From the NCBI GenBank assembly GCA_017538965.1, contig JAFYHU010000029.1, positions 62,001 through 126,000 of the forward strand: DNA of 64,000 nucleotides. Reading direction: 5' to 3'. The notes under the pieces are model-generated. The model was not told the origin of the DNA. It saw only the letters and a program-made list of their open reading frames with translations, and did not search any database. The stretch's first letter is position 1. Each line of letters begins with the position of its first letter. This DNA comes from Oscillospiraceae bacterium (lineage in GTDB: Bacteria > Bacillota > Clostridia > Oscillospirales > Oscillospiraceae). The position numbers and the translations under genes were made by a program. Shown piece after piece: positions 33,681-42,511 of this stretch.

Positions 33681-34625
33681 ATGATCAAACAGAGGAATCT
33701 TCTGGCCTCTCTGGCCAAAATGTTTGCCGGCATGGCGGTTGGCATTGCCATTCTCGGCGCTCTCCCTGCCTTCGCGGCAGCGGAAGAGCCTTCTCCCTAT
33801 CTGGAGAATGAGTGGAACTTTGTGGACGTTTCCATGGATGTATCGAAGGGAATTCCGGATGATGCTACGGGGCGGCTGGCAAAAATCCGCAGCTCCGGCA
33901 AACTGACAGTGGCGACATCGCCCTATTATCCTCCGCAGGAATTTATCGACGAATCTCTGAGCGGGAACGATTCCTATATCGGAGCGGATATGGACTTGGC
34001 GCGCCTGATTGCCCAACGCATGGGGGTGGAACTGGAGATCGTACCTATGAGCTTCGCCGACGTTCTCTCCTCCGTTGCCAACGGCAATTACGACCTGGCG
34101 GTTTCCGCCCTGTCCTTTACCTCGAGTCGGGCGGCGGTTCTGGAAATGTCCAAAGGCTATTATTACTCCGGGGAACAGGCTTCCAGCGGTCTGATTATTC
34201 GGGAAGAAGACGCCGAAGACATCCGCACGGAGGAAGATCTGGCAAAGCGCGATATTGTTGCGCAGAGCGGTTCCCTGCAGGAAACCATGGCTGCCGATCA
34301 TATCACTTCCTATCATAAATTCCGCAGACTGTCTTCTGCCGAAGACGTCTATGATGCCGTCAGAACGGGGAAAGCCGATGCCGGCGTGGTGGATATCAGC
34401 ATCGCGCAGGTATATATCGACAACCATCCGGACTGCGGTCTGACCATCGTTCCGGATGTGGCCTTTGCCCTGAAACCACAGTTTACGGGCGATCGGATCG
34501 CCGCCACGAAGGGTGAGATCGAACTGATCGCTTTCGTCAACGGCGTGATTGACGAAGTCCTGGAATCCGGACAGTACGAAGAGTGGTTTGAGACCTATGC
34601 CGAATTCGGCAGTGCGCAAAGCTGA
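33681..34625 (+). CDS. Family-3 extracellular solute-binding protein (amino-acid type)
   Basis: A signal peptide (about 1-33, ending A-F-A-A-A) is followed by a family-3 binding fold: 'SGKLTVATSPYYPPQEF', 'GADMDLARLIAQRMGVELEIVPMSF', 'LSSVANGNYDLAVSAL', and 'GKADAGVVDISIAQVYI'. The signal region has no lipobox Cys, so the protein looks exported and free rather than a lipoprotein. No permease or ATPase gene follows; the next gene is a membrane HD-GYP sensor. It may deliver a ligand signal rather than feed a transporter. The 314-residue length is normal. Confidence 0.85.
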   Translation: MIKQRNLLASLAKMFAGMAVGIAILGALPAFAAAEEPSPYLENEWNFVDVSMDVSKGIPDDATGRLAKIRSSGKLTVATSPYYPPQEFIDESLSGNDSYIGADMDLARLIAQRMGVELEIVPMSFADVLSSVANGNYDLAVSALSFTSSRAAVLEMSKGYYYSGEQASSGLIIREEDAEDIRTEEDLAKRDIVAQSGSLQETMAADHITSYHKFRRLSSAEDVYDAVRTGKADAGVVDISIAQVYIDNHPDCGLTIVPDVAFALKPQFTGDRIAATKGEIELIAFVNGVIDEVLESGQYEEWFETYAEFGSAQS

Positions 34626-34663
34626 GGCATGGAAGCGCAGGATCTGAGAGGAGGCCGGAAGAA

Positions 34664-37600
34664 ATGAAAAATTGGAAAACCTGGCGTATCGTGTCCTTTG
34701 TCGCGATGTGCGTTTGCCTGAACATATTCGGAAGGCTCATGGCCCAGTGGCTGGAACTCCCCCTGTGGGCCGACTCCTTCGGCACCGCGCTCTGCGCATA
34801 TATCGCCGGTCCTGTATGCGGCGCGATGGTGGGCCTGACGGGAAATCTGGCATACAGCACGGTCAATCATCTTTCGGCGGCTTATTCCGTTACCAGTGTT
34901 GCGCTCGGCATCATCATCGGGATTGCGGCACACCGGAACTGGTTTGATCAGTTTTACGGCTTCATGAAAGCGGCAACGCTGGCTGTGCTTGTGGCCCTGA
35001 TTGTGTCCGTCCCGCTGAATCTGATCTTCGCCGGTGGGTATACCGGCAATATATGGGGCAACGGCGTGGTGGATTATCTCCTGGAGAAGGAGTGGCCGCC
35101 CTTTATATGCAGCGTGATGGGCCAGCTGGCAATCGAGTTTGCCGACAAGGTGCTGACCATCGGCGCTGTGTATCTGGTAATCCTGGTCCGGGGCTGGTGG
35201 AGCAGAAGCGATGACAATGATGCCAAGCCGCAGCACGGCGGTGCGGCGGTGGCATCGATTCTGGTTCTGTGTCTCCTGTCAGGTCTGGCTGCGCCTGCCC
35301 GTGCCGAGGACGGTGCCGCGGCAGAAACTACGGACTATAATGACTATGTCCAGAGCGTTTACAGCAGCAGCAACGGCCTCCCCTGCGGCGAAGCCAATGA
35401 CATCGCCCAGACCAATGACGGTGTCCTCTGGATCGGCACTTACGCCGGTCTGTATCGCTATAACGGCCGTGAGTTTCGCTGGGTGGATAATTATGAATCC
35501 GTTCGAAACGTGAACTGTCTCTACGTGGATGAGGAAGGCCGTCTCTGGATCGGCACCAATGACAACGGGCTGGCGATCGTGATCCGCGAAAAGGTTGTGA
35601 ATGTGCTGGATCAGTCCAGCGGCCTGCCTTCCAATTCCGTACGCTGCGTCATCCGTGCCACGGACGGGTATTACTATGTCGGCACCACCGGCAGCATGCA
35701 GATGCTGATTATGAACAACGGCCTGAAGGTCGCCAACACCCTGCCGGAGGTCAACTATGCCGACAGCATCAGCGCCGACCGCAAAGGCAACGTGGCGGCG
35801 ATCGCCTCCGGCGGACGGCTTTTCCTGATGAACAGAGGACTGGTGCTCTGCTCTCTGCAGCTGACGGACGGGCAGGAACTGTTCAACTGCTGCGCTTTCG
35901 CGCCGGACGGTACCCTGATGGCAGGCTCTTCCACCAATCATATATACCGCTATGATATTTCCGACGGTGATTTTTCCCTTCTCGACGTCATGACCTGTGA
36001 GGGCGTCGCGAGCATCAACAATCTGAACTATCTGAGCGACGGCACCCTGTTCATCTCCACCGACAGCGGCGTATCCTATGTGGATACGGACGGTTATCAT
36101 AAGATCAACACCAACGATTTCAACAACTCCATCGACAACATGCTCTATGACTATCAGGGCAATCTCTGGTTCACGTCCTCAAGACTCGGCCTGCTGCGGC
36201 TGGCCAAATCCGCTTTCCGGGACGTTTACGGTGCCGTCGGCATGGAGCGCCGTGTTGTCAACGCGATTGTCAAATGGCAGGGCTGCTATTATATCGGTAC
36301 CGACAAAGGCCTGGACGTGGTGGACGGAGGATGCCGTGAACAGATCCGGAACGACCTGACCGAGACGCTGAACGGCAAGCGCATCCGCTGCATGTATGTG
36401 GATGAAGACAATCATCTCTGGGTGTGCACCTATGGCAGCGGCCTGATGGAATTTGCACCGAACGGAAACTCCTGGCTTTACAATTCCGACAGCGGCAGCT
36501 TCGGCAACCGCGCCCGCATCGTGACGGGACTTTCGGACGGAACGATCCTGGCAGCGGGCGATACCGGCATCAGCTTTATCCGGGATCATGAGATTCAGCA
36601 GACCATCCGCAACGAGGACGGCCTGATTAACTCCATGATCCTGACCGTGACCGAACGCGGTGACGGAACAATTCTGGCAGGTACGGACGGTGACGGCATT
36701 GCCGTGCTGAAGGACGGCAAGGTACAGGAAATGCTGACCCGTGAGGACGGTCTCAGCAGCGGCGTCATCCTGCGCACCGTGAAAGACCCGAAGTCCGAAG
36801 GCGTCTTTATCGTCACCAGCAACAGCCTGTGCTATATGGAACCGGAAGGCAGCATCCATGTGCTGGATAAATTTCCTTACTTCAACAACTATGATATCTG
36901 GGTCAAGGACGAGGATACGCTCTTCGTCATGTCCAGCGCCGGCATCTATGTCGTGGAGCGCGATGAGCTGGTGGCAGGCGGAGAAATGGCTTGGGAACTG
37001 CTGGATGCACGAAGAGGCCTGGGGACTTCTCTGACCGCCAATTCCTGGAACTGGTATGACGGAAACGGGGAACTGTTCCTGCCCTGCGACACGGGCGTTT
37101 ATATCATCGATGTCGATAAATACAATACCGGGGTCCGCTCCTATCGCATGCAGCTGGCTTCCGTCCGCCTGGACGGCGTGCTGCAGCCGCTCGACCGCAC
37201 GGAGGCTATAACGGTCGGCCGGGGCGTCAACCGGGTGGAACTGGCGCCGGAGATTCTGAACTATACCATTCAGGAACCCAACGTAGGCTATATCCTCGAG
37301 GGCTATGATGCCCAATGGACGATCATTCCGCAGAGCAGCCTCAGCAACATCATTTATCACAATCTCCCTGCGGGTGATTATACCTTCCGTCTGGCTGTTT
37401 TCGACAGTGCAGGCGAGCGTGTCCTGGAGGAGCGCAAGTTTGATCTGGTCAAGACAGGCGAGATTTACGAACAGCCGGGATTCCTCTTCTACATGCTGAT
37501 GCTTCTCTCCCTGATGATTGTCTGGTTCACCTGGTTTGTGGTGCAGAGACAGCTGAACCAGCAGAGAATCAAGCTGAATATGGCCAATGAGACCGTCATG

Positions 37601-38314
37601 GCCATTGCCAACGCGGTCGACGCAAGAGACGTCCGCACCCACCAGCACTCCATGCGTGTGGCGGAATATTCCGTGCTGATCGCGCAGGAAATGGACTGCT
37701 TCAAGGGGTGGCAGAAGAACAAAATGCTCTCCAACCTCCGGAAAGCCGCCCAGATGCATGACATCGGCAAGATCGGCATCCGGGACAGCGTTCTGAACAA
37801 GGTCGGACGCCTGAATGATGAAGAATATGCCGAAATGAAATCCCATGTGGAGCGCGGCGCCGATATCCTGAAAGACTTTACGCTGGTCGAACACGTTGTG
37901 GACGGCACACGCTATCATCATGAACGCTACGACGGCCGCGGATATCCGGACGGCCTGAAAGGAGAGGAAATCCCGCTCTTCGGCCGGATCATCGGCGTAG
38001 CCGACGCCTTCGACGCCATGACTTCCAACCGCGTTTACCGCAACCATATGGATACGGATTATGTCATGAACGAAATGAAGCGCGGGCGGGGTACCCAGTT
38101 CGATCCGGAAGCGCTGGATGCTTTCTTCCGTCTGATCGACAAGGGCGTGATCAACCTGGATGAGATCTATGCCCAGAAACGTGCCGAGATTCAGAGCGCG
38201 GATCAGAAGGCACAGGATGAACTGAGGCGCCGCGTGGAAGAAGACAAAAAGATTCAGGCTGCGGAGATGCAGAACAAAGACAAGGGTGATTCCGCGGATG
38301 AGAAAGGGGAGTAA
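34664..38314 (+). CDS. ECF-S-like membrane domain, beta-propeller, Y_Y_Y-like domain and HD-GYP phosphodiesterase in one protein
   Basis: 1216 residues. Residues 1-185 form five or six helices with an ECF-transporter S-component look ('GPVCGAMVGLTGNLAYS'). A further helix at about 188-210 leads outside. Residues about 225-800 hold repeated 'DGVLWIGTYAGLYRYNG' and 'EGRLWIGTNDNGLAIV' blades of the Reg_prop type. About 835-930 looks like a Y_Y_Y domain, with a helix at 938-962 and a coiled coil. The HD-GYP domain (about 985-1160) is complete: M-H-D-I-G-K near 1030 and H-H-E-R-Y-D-G-R-G-Y-P near 1085. It should hydrolyse c-di-GMP in response to an outside signal. The tail is charged and helical. 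It lies between two binding-protein genes. Confidence 0.85.
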   Translation: MKNWKTWRIVSFVAMCVCLNIFGRLMAQWLELPLWADSFGTALCAYIAGPVCGAMVGLTGNLAYSTVNHLSAAYSVTSVALGIIIGIAAHRNWFDQFYGFMKAATLAVLVALIVSVPLNLIFAGGYTGNIWGNGVVDYLLEKEWPPFICSVMGQLAIEFADKVLTIGAVYLVILVRGWWSRSDDNDAKPQHGGAAVASILVLCLLSGLAAPARAEDGAAAETTDYNDYVQSVYSSSNGLPCGEANDIAQTNDGVLWIGTYAGLYRYNGREFRWVDNYESVRNVNCLYVDEEGRLWIGTNDNGLAIVIREKVVNVLDQSSGLPSNSVRCVIRATDGYYYVGTTGSMQMLIMNNGLKVANTLPEVNYADSISADRKGNVAAIASGGRLFLMNRGLVLCSLQLTDGQELFNCCAFAPDGTLMAGSSTNHIYRYDISDGDFSLLDVMTCEGVASINNLNYLSDGTLFISTDSGVSYVDTDGYHKINTNDFNNSIDNMLYDYQGNLWFTSSRLGLLRLAKSAFRDVYGAVGMERRVVNAIVKWQGCYYIGTDKGLDVVDGGCREQIRNDLTETLNGKRIRCMYVDEDNHLWVCTYGSGLMEFAPNGNSWLYNSDSGSFGNRARIVTGLSDGTILAAGDTGISFIRDHEIQQTIRNEDGLINSMILTVTERGDGTILAGTDGDGIAVLKDGKVQEMLTREDGLSSGVILRTVKDPKSEGVFIVTSNSLCYMEPEGSIHVLDKFPYFNNYDIWVKDEDTLFVMSSAGIYVVERDELVAGGEMAWELLDARRGLGTSLTANSWNWYDGNGELFLPCDTGVYIIDVDKYNTGVRSYRMQLASVRLDGVLQPLDRTEAITVGRGVNRVELAPEILNYTIQEPNVGYILEGYDAQWTIIPQSSLSNIIYHNLPAGDYTFRLAVFDSAGERVLEERKFDLVKTGEIYEQPGFLFYMLMLLSLMIVWFTWFVVQRQLNQQRIKLNMANETVMAIANAVDARDVRTHQHSMRVAEYSVLIAQEMDCFKGWQKNKMLSNLRKAAQMHDIGKIGIRDSVLNKVGRLNDEEYAEMKSHVERGADILKDFTLVEHVVDGTRYHHERYDGRGYPDGLKGEEIPLFGRIIGVADAFDAMTSNRVYRNHMDTDYVMNEMKRGRGTQFDPEALDAFFRLIDKGVINLDEIYAQKRAEIQSADQKAQDELRRRVEEDKKIQAAEMQNKDKGDSADEKGE

Positions 38315-38317
38315 GGG

Positions 38318-39514
38318 ATGAAGCGGGTTTATATGATCACGGCGATGACCTGCGTGGTCATGCTGGCTGCGATTGTCGGCATTTTCCGGCTGCTGGACCC
38401 TTCCGGCGGACGCGACGGCTTGACCGTCGGTTTCGTCTATGACAACGATGAAAGCACGCCCTATACCTACAACTTCTCCCTGGCAAAGGTCGCGGTGGAA
38501 AAACAGTACGGAGACCGCGTGAAGATCTTCACCTGCAGCAACGTGCTGGATGACAAAATGGAAGATCCGATCCGGGAACTGGCCGCGAAAGGCTGCGATA
38601 TCATCTTCTTCAACGGCTACAGCGAGCTGGTGATGGAGCTTGCCCCGGAATACCCGGACATCCAGTTCTGTCAGACCTCCTATATGGATATGAGCGGCGT
38701 AACCGTTCCGGACAATTACCACAGCTTTAAGGGCGAAGCCTACCAGGGCCGCTATGTAAGCGGGATTGCGGCAGGCTGGAAGATCAAGCAGATGATTGCG
38801 GACGGGATCATATCGGAAGACCAGGCTCTTGTAGGCTTTGTAGCGGCCTTTCCCACTTCGGAAGTCATTTCCGGCTATACGGCCTTCCTGCTGGGGGTTC
38901 GCTCGGTGGTTCCGCAGGCTGTGATGCAGGTCTGCTACACGGAAACCTGGAGCAGCTATGCCCTGGAGAAAAGCGCTGCGCAGAAGCTGATTGACAACGG
39001 CTGTGTCATCATTTCCCAGCACACCGACACCATCGGTCCGGCGATCGCCTGTGAAGAAGCTTCCCAGAAGGGCGGTGTCTTTTTCGTCGGCTACAACCAG
39101 AGCATGTCGGAGGTTGCCCCCGGCGCTTCCTTGGTTACTTCCCGGATCTGCTGGGACCCCTATGTGCTCAAAGCCGTGGATGCCGTCATGTCGGATAAGA
39201 AGATCGAATCGAACATCTTCGGCCGTATTCACGGAAACGATGTCTCCGCCGGCTTCGGACAGGGCTGGGTCGAGATGGACGATCTGAACCTGCAGGTTGC
39301 GGCACCCGGAACCCAGGAAGCCATGGACAGCGCCATCGAGCAGTTTAAGCGCGGAACCGTCGACTTTGTCTTCCGCGGCGATTATATCGGCGTGGATCCC
39401 GGCGATCCGTCCGATACCATCGATCTGCGGAACGGATACATAGAAAACCAGTACACCTCCTATCCGCTGTTTCACTATATTCTTACAGACATCATCAGCA
39501 TCATCCCCCTGTGA
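38318..39514 (+). CDS. BMP-family (PnrA/Med-like) substrate-binding protein
   Basis: The 398-residue protein has an N-terminal hydrophobic segment (about 5-25) that looks like a membrane anchor, without a lipobox Cys. A BMP-type periplasmic fold follows: 'TVGFVYDNDESTPYTYNFS', 'AAKGCDIIFFNGY', 'EAYQGRYVSGIAAG', 'LVGFVAAFPTSEVISGYTAFLLG', 'GCVIISQHTDT'. Relatives bind nucleosides or other small molecules for ABC uptake. No transporter genes are adjacent; it starts 3 bases after the HD-GYP sensor, with AAGGGGAG as ribosome site in that gene's end. A sensory role is the simplest reading. Confidence 0.85.
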   Translation: MKRVYMITAMTCVVMLAAIVGIFRLLDPSGGRDGLTVGFVYDNDESTPYTYNFSLAKVAVEKQYGDRVKIFTCSNVLDDKMEDPIRELAAKGCDIIFFNGYSELVMELAPEYPDIQFCQTSYMDMSGVTVPDNYHSFKGEAYQGRYVSGIAAGWKIKQMIADGIISEDQALVGFVAAFPTSEVISGYTAFLLGVRSVVPQAVMQVCYTETWSSYALEKSAAQKLIDNGCVIISQHTDTIGPAIACEEASQKGGVFFVGYNQSMSEVAPGASLVTSRICWDPYVLKAVDAVMSDKKIESNIFGRIHGNDVSAGFGQGWVEMDDLNLQVAAPGTQEAMDSAIEQFKRGTVDFVFRGDYIGVDPGDPSDTIDLRNGYIENQYTSYPLFHYILTDIISIIPL

Positions 39515-39517
39515 GCT

Positions 39518-39553
39518 AAGTTGTCAAGGGGACGCTTCTCCTGACAACTTTTT
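39518..39553 (+). terminator. Terminator ending the HD-GYP cassette
   Basis: AAGTTGTCA and TGACAACTT with GGGGA/TCTCC inside form a long stem, followed by TTT. It starts 4 bases after the BMP stop. Confidence 0.8.
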
Positions 39554-39583
39554 AAACCGGGGAACCGCTCCTCGTTTCAAAAG

Positions 39584-39627
39584 AATCCGACCGGAACGCA
39601 GTTCACCTACGCTCCGATCGGATTTTT
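39584..39627. terminator. Second terminator-like hairpin
   Basis: AATCCGACCGGA (39584-39595) pairs with TCCGATCGGATT (39613-39624) with one wobble, then TTT. It is 22 bases ahead of the converging phosphoesterase stop, which it may serve in reverse (A-rich left side). Confidence 0.6.
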
Positions 39628-39649
39628 CTTGTGCCATTATGGGTTGAGA

Positions 39650-40393
39650 TCACAGAATACGGGCAGGCTGCCAGTTCAGATAATCACCGGAGACAAGCCG
39701 GTATTGAATCCCGTTCTTTTCGCCGTGGATACTGTCGTAGAAGCGGCTTTCTCCGTGGCTGTGGGCATAGATGAGCTGTTCGGCGCCGTATTCCTCGGCC
39801 ATCCGGGTGAAGACACTGTCGTCTTCCAGAATGCTGGTCGGCGGATAGTGCAGAAAGACGATATATTTCCGAAAGCCGGCTGCGCGTGCAGACTCAAAGG
39901 AGGTCCGCAGGCGTTCGGCTTCGCGGGAAACCAGTTTTTTGGATCGCTCCTCGTTCTTCTCGTCCCAGCCGATAATCTGTCCTCGACGATTCAGATAGAA
40001 CGGCCCTTCAAAGCAATGCCCCTTCGTGCCGACCAGGGCATAATCATCGCAGGGAAAGAAGTTATCCTGCAAAAAGCATAAGCGTCCGCAGAACTGTTTG
40101 TTCAGCGCCTCCGTCTTCTTTGCATCCCAGAACATGTCGTGATTTCCGCGAAGAAGAATTTTTCTTCCCGGGAGCTCGGAAAGATACTGCATATCCTGCT
40201 CGCATTCCCCGAGATTCCGCCCCCAGCTGTGATCGCCGACCAGTACGAGCGTGTCCTCCGGATGAATCCGTTCCGCGCAGTTTCTCCGGAATTTCTGTTC
40301 ATGATTGCGCCAGCTGCGGTCTCTGAGCTGGGCCTTCGCTTTCAGCTCGGTCTGAAAATGCAGATGCAGGTCTCCGATTGCATATAAGGCCAT
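39650..40393 (-). CDS. Calcineurin-like metallophosphoesterase
   Basis: 247 residues with the full metal-ligand set: D-L-H-L-H near residue 8, 'VGDHSWGRN', 'LRGNHDMFWD', 'FLHYPP', and 'YAHSHGES'. The second motif is G-D-H-S rather than the usual G-D-x2-D/N. Substrate is unknown. It starts at ATG 40393, overlapping the stop of the glutaredoxin-like gene by one base. Confidence 0.88.
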   Translation of the reverse strand: MALYAIGDLHLHFQTELKAKAQLRDRSWRNHEQKFRRNCAERIHPEDTLVLVGDHSWGRNLGECEQDMQYLSELPGRKILLRGNHDMFWDAKKTEALNKQFCGRLCFLQDNFFPCDDYALVGTKGHCFEGPFYLNRRGQIIGWDEKNEERSKKLVSREAERLRTSFESARAAGFRKYIVFLHYPPTSILEDDSVFTRMAEEYGAEQLIYAHSHGESRFYDSIHGEKNGIQYRLVSGDYLNWQPARIL

Positions 40394-40674
40394 CAGCTTT
40401 GTAGCGCCTGATCAAATACGGATTTGATCCCTGCCTTGATTCTCTCCAGAGAGTCCCCGGGATGCGCCTCAAACCGTTTTTCTTTATCGAAATACAGCGT
40501 CGGAACGTAGTAATAATCGTGTTCCTCCGCGTAGTCGGTTTCTTCCTCTTCGTTGATCCACTTGACCGGAACCCGGGCGTAGGCAGCGTTTTCTTCCTTC
40601 AGTTCCGCAATAGCCTTTTTCGCCTTTGCGCAGTAGGGACACCCGGGCACATAAAACAGTTCGACAGTTTTCAT
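40393..40674 (-). CDS. Glutaredoxin/thioredoxin-like protein
   Basis: 93 residues with active site C-P-Y-C (V-P-G-C-P-Y-C-A) close to the N-terminus and the cis-Pro in 'YYYVPTLYF'. It belongs to small glutaredoxin-like oxidoreductases of anaerobes. The start at 40674 has GGAG about 10 bases upstream; a longer frame to 40788 would add an unrelated Cys-rich tail. It is coupled to the phosphoesterase gene. Confidence 0.82.
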   Translation of the reverse strand: MKTVELFYVPGCPYCAKAKKAIAELKEENAAYARVPVKWINEEEETDYAEEHDYYYVPTLYFDKEKRFEAHPGDSLERIKAGIKSVFDQALQS

Positions 40675-40790
40675 GCTTATCATCTCCGTTAAAAAGTTTT
40701 GAATCTCTGGTTTCTGTCCTGCCAGACAGCATACCATGAACCGCAGGCAATTACAACAGCAATCAAGAGGCGGTCCTGAGGCTGGCAATC

Positions 40791-40862
40791 AGTATTCATT
40801 GACAAAGCACGCGGGCACGTGATACCATACGCCGGAGCTGTTACAGTAGAAACAGTCAGGAG
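40791..40862 (+). promoter_or_regulatory. Promoter repeat, copy 1 (upstream of GNAT gene)
   Basis: TTGACA (40799-40804), 18-base spacer, TACCAT (40823-40828) preceded by TGA (extended -10). The block from TATTC to GTTACAG matches copies at 47821-47900 and 51091-51170 but is the most diverged of the three. Confidence 0.7.
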
Positions 40863-40874
40863 GAACAAAACACA

Positions 40875-41450
40875 ATGACATATTATAAGACCATCACGCT
40901 GAAGGACGGCAGAGAATGCGTGCTGCGAAACGGCACGGAAAGCGATGGGCAGGCGGCATATGACAACTTCATGCTGACCCATGAACAGACGGATTATCTG
41001 CTCTCATATCCGGATGAAAACTCTCTGTCGCCGGAAGAGGAGAGCCGGTTTTTGAAAGCCAAGACCGAGAGCAAAAATGAAATGGAACTTCTTGCCGAGG
41101 TCGATGGGATCATTGCCGGTCTAGCGGGGATAGAAGCCGTCGGAAGCAAATACAAGGTGCGTCATCGTGCGGAGTTGGGCATCAGCATTGATCAGGCGTT
41201 CTGGGGGCTCGGGATCGGCAGTGCCCTGATGGATGCATGCATCGAGTGCGCCGGCCTTGCAGGATATGAACAGCTGGAGCTGAACGTGGCAGCGGAAAAC
41301 GACAGAGCGATGTCTCTCTATAGAAAAAAAGGATTTACGGAATTCGGGAGAAACCCGAGAGGCTTTAAATCCCGGATCAGCGGGTATCAGGAATTGGTTT
41401 ATATGAGACTCGAACTGAATCGGCGGGCTCCGGAAAACAACCAGAAATGA
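40875..41450 (+). CDS. GNAT-family N-acetyltransferase
   Basis: 191 residues with a GNAT acetyl-CoA site 'QAFWGLGIGSALM' (about 113-125) and 'NVAAENDRAMSLYRKKGFTEFG'. It is clearly paralogous to the GNAT at 47914: both start with 'LKDGR', have a 'Y-P-E/D-E' block near residue 50 and 'FW.LGIG' in motif A. Substrate unknown. AGGAGG lies 11 bases ahead of the ATG, in the promoter-repeat leader. Confidence 0.85.
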   Translation: MTYYKTITLKDGRECVLRNGTESDGQAAYDNFMLTHEQTDYLLSYPDENSLSPEEESRFLKAKTESKNEMELLAEVDGIIAGLAGIEAVGSKYKVRHRAELGISIDQAFWGLGIGSALMDACIECAGLAGYEQLELNVAAENDRAMSLYRKKGFTEFGRNPRGFKSRISGYQELVYMRLELNRRAPENNQK

Positions 41451-41458
41451 GAAATCAA

Positions 41459-41487
41459 TTGATTTTTGATATTCGGTCCGTTATAAT
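41459..41487 (+). promoter_or_regulatory. Promoter of the opp operon
   Basis: TTGATT (41459-41464), 17-base spacer, TATAAT (41482-41487), 80 bases before oppB. Confidence 0.75.
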
Positions 41488-41566
41488 ATCAGACAATTGA
41501 TCTGTCCGGAAGACGCAAGATTGGCTTCTCTGACAGAGACAACGAAAGAACAGGCGGGTTTTGTGA

Positions 41567-42508
41567 ATGACGGGATACATCATAAAACGCATCATAGTAG
41601 CGATTCTGACACTTTTAGTGATCATGACCGTTACGTTCCTACTGATGAATGCCATTCCGGGCAGTCCGTTCCTCACGGAGAAGTCGACGCCCGAGATGAT
41701 CGCCAGGGCGAATGCGAAGTACGGGCTGGATAAGCCGCTTTACGTTCAACTGTGGAATTATATCAAGAGTTATCTGAAAGGGGACCTCGGCACCTCACTG
41801 AAGATGCAGGAGGGGACGCCGGTGTCCACGATCATCTTCCATCAGGGCAAATTTGAGCTCTCGCTCAAGCTGGGGCTCTACGCGCTGCTCCTGGCGGTGG
41901 TCCTGGGCATCCCGCTCGGTTGTATCGCCGCATACAACAGAGGGACATGGATTGACGGCTTCCTGCGCGTCGTCACGACGGTCGGCGTTGCAATTCCGAC
42001 TTTTGTGCTGGCAACCCTGCTGCTGGTCACCTTCGCGGTCAAGCTGCAGTGGCTGCCGACTGTGAGCGGCAGTCTGACGACCTGGAAGGCCTATGTCATG
42101 CCGGTGATTAGCTTATCCTTCTATTACCTGTGCTATGTGGCCAAGCTGACGCGGACCAGCATGCTGGACGCGATCAACCAGGATTATATCCGCACGGCCC
42201 GCGCGAAGGGCGTGAAAACGAGAAGCGTGATTCTTAAACACGCGCTCCGTAATTCTCTGATCCCGGTCATCACCTACCTCGGGCCGGTCATGGCGGGCAT
42301 TATCACGGGCAGCTTTGTCGTTGAGTCGACATTCTCGATTCCGGGGCTCGGCAAGTACTTCGTGCAGAGCGTGCTGAACCGCGACTATCCGGTCATCATG
42401 GCGACGACAGTGGTCCTCTCGGCCCTGGTCATCATCATGAACCTCGTGGTTGATATCGCCTACAAGATCGTCGACCCGCGGATTACGCTGACGTCGAAGG
42501 AGGCCTGA
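41567..42508 (+). CDS. oppB: Oligopeptide ABC transporter permease OppB
   Basis: 313 residues with six expected helices and an N-terminal 'KRIIVAILTLLVIMTVTFLL' segment. The permease loop 'RTARAKGVKTRSVILKHALRNSLIPVITYLG' is the ATPase-contact (EAA) region. It is the first gene of oppBCDF-A; the ribosome site is weak (AGGCGGG). Peptide specificity cannot be told from sequence; other dipeptide systems (DppB) look alike. Confidence 0.9.
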   Translation: MTGYIIKRIIVAILTLLVIMTVTFLLMNAIPGSPFLTEKSTPEMIARANAKYGLDKPLYVQLWNYIKSYLKGDLGTSLKMQEGTPVSTIIFHQGKFELSLKLGLYALLLAVVLGIPLGCIAAYNRGTWIDGFLRVVTTVGVAIPTFVLATLLLVTFAVKLQWLPTVSGSLTTWKAYVMPVISLSFYYLCYVAKLTRTSMLDAINQDYIRTARAKGVKTRSVILKHALRNSLIPVITYLGPVMAGIITGSFVVESTFSIPGLGKYFVQSVLNRDYPVIMATTVVLSALVIIMNLVVDIAYKIVDPRITLTSKEA

Positions 42509-42511
42509 GCG

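Noticed and set aside
36179-39475. Open frame of about 1100 codons on the minus strand
   Set aside because: It lies opposite the HD-GYP and BMP genes, has no ribosome site or recognisable domain, and results from GC-rich third positions.
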